Of a DNA stretch of 64,000 nucleotides, positions 62,087 through 64,000 are shown piece by piece. Position 1 is the first letter of the stretch; each line of letters begins with the position of its first letter. The notes below the pieces were generated by a model that had not been told where the DNA came from, made no database searches, and saw nothing but the letters and a program-made list of their open reading frames with translations. This stretch comes from an uncultured Bacteroidota bacterium (GTDB taxonomy: Bacteria > Bacteroidota > Bacteroidia > Flavobacteriales > Flavobacteriaceae): contig CACKQW010000005.1 of assembly GCA_902602415.1 (NCBI GenBank), positions 42,519 to 106,518 of the forward strand, read 5' to 3'. Made by a program: the position numbers and the translations under genes.

Positions 62087-64000
62087 TTAAATAATTATAA
62101 AATCTAAATGTTTTTTTACTAAATCTGCTTTTTTTACTTCAATATTTATTTTATCACCTAGTGTATATTTTTTATTTGTTTTTTTTCCAAGAATGGCTTG
62201 TTGTTGTTCGCTGTAATAATATTTGTCATCTTCTATATCTTTAATATATACCATTCCTTCACATTTGTTTTCTTCAATTTCCACATAAATTCCCCAATCA
62301 GAAACTCCAGAAATTATCCCAGAAAAAGTTTCTCCTATTTTGTCTTGCATGAATTTTATTTGCATGAATTTTATGGAGTCTCTCTCTGCTTTTGCTGCAA
62401 CCATTTCTTGTTCAGAGCAGTAAATAGCTTTTTTTTGAAGATTCTTGTCTAATTTTCCAAAATCTTTCTTTTGGATAAGTTCTAGCAAACGATGAACTAA
62501 AACATCAGGATATCTTCTAATGGGAGAGGTAAAGTGAGTATAGTTAGTAAAAGCCAAGCCGTAATGTCCAATATTTATTGTTGAATACTCAGCCTTGCTC
62601 ATACTTCTCAGTGCTAATGACTCTATAAGATTTTGTTCTTCTTTTCCTTTAATCTCATTTAATAATTTATTTAAAGATTTTGAAATTCCTTTTGAGCTTG
62701 TCAAATCTAAGTTATATCCAAAGCTCTTAACTATGTGTTTCAAGCTTTTTAATTTTTCTTTGTCTGGAAGATCGTGAACTCTGTAAATATGCTTTTGTGT
62801 TTTTATTTCATGAAATACCTCTGCAACCTTTTTATTGGCTATAAGCATAAATTCTTCAATCAATTTATTAGAGTCTCCACTTTTTTTAAAATAAATTTCT
62901 TTTGGATTTTTTTCTTTATCTAAAAGAAATCCAACCTCGGTTCTATTAAAATTAATCGAACCATTTTTTTCTCTCTTATATCTTGTTTTTTTTGCAATAT
63001 CATCTAGGATAATGATTGCATCAACAATAGATTGATCTACTTTATATTCTTTTCCAGTTAAGGAGTTTTTTTTTGAGATTATATTTTTTTTAGTCTCAAT
63101 AATTTCTTGGGCTTCCTCATAAGTAAATCTTTTTTTGCTTCTGATTATTGTTCTTCCAAACCAGCTATTTTTAATTTCTCCATTTTTATTAAAGTTGAAT
63201 ACAGCAGAAAATGTTAGCTTGTCTTCATCGGGCCTGAGCGAGCATACCTTATTAGATAGCTTTTCGGGGAGCATAGGTATTACTCTATCTACTAGATATA
63301 TTGACGTTGCTCTGTTATAAGCTTCTTTATCTAAAATTGTAGATGGTTTAACATAAAATGAAACATCAGCAATATGAATTCCTATTTCATAATTATTTTC
63401 ATCTATTTTTTCAAAAGAAAGAGCATCATCAAAATCTTTTGCATCAACTGGATCAATGGTAAAAGTATTTTTTTTTCTGAAATCTCTTCTCTGTTTGATT
63501 TCTTTTTCGTCTATTTTTTCTGAAATATTTTTAGCATATTCTTTTACTTCATCAGAAAATTCTATTGCAATTTCATTTTTAGCAATGATAGAATTCAGTT
63601 CTGTTTGATGGTTGCCCGGTTCGCCAAAAACTTTAACTATTTTTCCAATTGGCGATAAATCTTGTTTTTTCCACTCTAATAATTCTACCAAAACCTTATC
63701 TCCGTCATTTGCTTCTCCTATGTTATCACTTGGAATAAAAAAATCAGTTTTTATTTTTTTATCCTCAATAACAACAAATGCAAAATTTTTTGTTTTTTGA
63801 ATGATTCCTATAAACTGAGTTTTTTTTCTTTTAACAAGTGAAATAATGTTAGCAAGAATATACCCTTGCCTTTTTCTAGAAAGAATTTCAAATTCAACTT
63901 CATCATTATGTATAAAATTAAAATTTGATTTTTTAATTTTTATAGTTTTAAAAATTCTATCACAAACTATATAGGCCTCTTTATTACTATAATCAATTAC
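62087..64000 (-). CDS. rnr: Ribonuclease R, 5' end cut by window
   Basis: A processive 3'-5' exoribonuclease of the RNB/RNase II family. The frame is open to the last base of the window, so the N-terminal part is missing; 637 residues are visible. A cold-shock-like OB region lies near the cut end (FAFVVIEDKKIKTDFFIP). Then comes the RNB domain with the metal-binding TIDPVDAKDFDDALSFEKI, IHIADVSFYVKPS, YLVDRVIPMLPEKLSNKVCSL, and HYGLAFTNYTHFTSPIRRYPDVLVHRLL. A C-terminal S1 domain follows (about the last 90 residues, FSGIISGVSDWGIYVEIEENKCEGMV). A TTG near 63691 is internal, not the start. An exact 15-bp tandem repeat encodes IKFMQ twice. Confidence 0.95.
   Translation of the reverse strand, partial: VIDYSNKEAYIVCDRIFKTIKIKKSNFNFIHNDEVEFEILSRKRQGYILANIISLVKRKKTQFIGIIQKTKNFAFVVIEDKKIKTDFFIPSDNIGEANDGDKVLVELLEWKKQDLSPIGKIVKVFGEPGNHQTELNSIIAKNEIAIEFSDEVKEYAKNISEKIDEKEIKQRRDFRKKNTFTIDPVDAKDFDDALSFEKIDENNYEIGIHIADVSFYVKPSTILDKEAYNRATSIYLVDRVIPMLPEKLSNKVCSLRPDEDKLTFSAVFNFNKNGEIKNSWFGRTIIRSKKRFTYEEAQEIIETKKNIISKKNSLTGKEYKVDQSIVDAIIILDDIAKKTRYKREKNGSINFNRTEVGFLLDKEKNPKEIYFKKSGDSNKLIEEFMLIANKKVAEVFHEIKTQKHIYRVHDLPDKEKLKSLKHIVKSFGYNLDLTSSKGISKSLNKLLNEIKGKEEQNLIESLALRSMSKAEYSTINIGHYGLAFTNYTHFTSPIRRYPDVLVHRLLELIQKKDFGKLDKNLQKKAIYCSEQEMVAAKAERDSIKFMQIKFMQDKIGETFSGIISGVSDWGIYVEIEENKCEGMVYIKDIEDDKYYYSEQQQAILGKKTNKKYTLGDKINIEVKKADLVKKHLDFIII
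62345..62374. repeat. 15-bp perfect tandem duplication inside rnr
   Basis: Two identical 15-base units in tandem, each coding I-K-F-M-Q on the minus strand, just before the S1 domain of RNase R. The reading frame is kept. The family usually has a similar but not identical second unit here, so protein length is unchanged. Confidence 0.7.

Overview
The window is a piece of a chromosome from a flavobacterium (order Flavobacteriales), very probably a marine, AT-rich lineage. Evidence for this: a GldH lipoprotein, a PorW/SprE-type TPR lipoprotein and a secreted M1 peptidase with a type IX secretion sorting tail; an ATP synthase operon (atpZ-B-E-F-H-A-G) without atpD and atpC; several families largely confined to Bacteroidota (DUF4292, DUF4837, DUF6341, DUF6427, HU-CCDC81/SPOR, bacterial GH3); and promoter-like TAnnTTTG elements. 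Almost everything is ordinary chromosomal core. I see no insertion sequence, prophage, CRISPR array, defence island or secondary-metabolite cluster.

Layout. 0-1.4 kb: end of an aspartyl-protease-fold protein cut by the window edge, an orphan coding-like remnant and tRNA-Asn. 1.5-9.7 kb: rseP and a T9SS-exported M1 peptidase, a metal-handling group (SCO protein coupled to a P19/Tp34-like protein, facing a ZIP transporter), a bacilliredoxin, an enoyl-CoA hydratase and a histidine kinase. 9.8-20.8 kb: serine hydrolase plus peptide-type ABC ATPase, PBP1A-gldH-trhO, recA, plsC, trpS, an HU/SPOR protein and an acyl-CoA thioesterase. 20.8-35.9 kb, nearly all on the minus strand: EnvC-like protein, DUF4292 lipoprotein, dut, a flippase, ATP synthase, AtpZ, bactofilin, PorW, then a ferredoxin, DUF6427, DUF6341 and purD. 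35.9-44.2 kb: a surface-polysaccharide locus. 44.3-50.2 kb: GH3, M23 peptidase, tatA, DUF4837, lytic transglycosylase, pgk. 50.3-64 kb: holB, lipid kinase, methyltransferase, mnmG, ybeY, gltX, SPFH protein, glnS, folB, tRNA-Cys, and rnr running off the right edge.

The genes form a few themes: envelope and peptidoglycan (PBP1A, EnvC-like, M23, MltD-like, bactofilin), T9SS/gliding (GldH, PorW, M1 cargo), energy (ATP synthase), surface polysaccharide, and translation (four aminoacyl-tRNA synthetase, tRNA-modification or rRNA-maturation genes in 53-60 kb). The most notable non-coding signals are two ParB-type parS palindromes around mnmG. One of them doubles as the first codons of the downstream methyltransferase, which suggests the right part of the window lies near the replication origin. 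The long run of minus-strand genes to the left of these sites fits that view.

Other observations worth checking: an AtpZ gene with no ATG, GTG or TTG start, nested in the end of the bactofilin gene, and the resulting overlap chain porW-bactofilin-atpZ-DUF6168-like-atpB; the SCO/P19/ZIP metal group; and a polysaccharide locus containing an unrecognised membrane protein. I did not find a clearly new multi-gene system.
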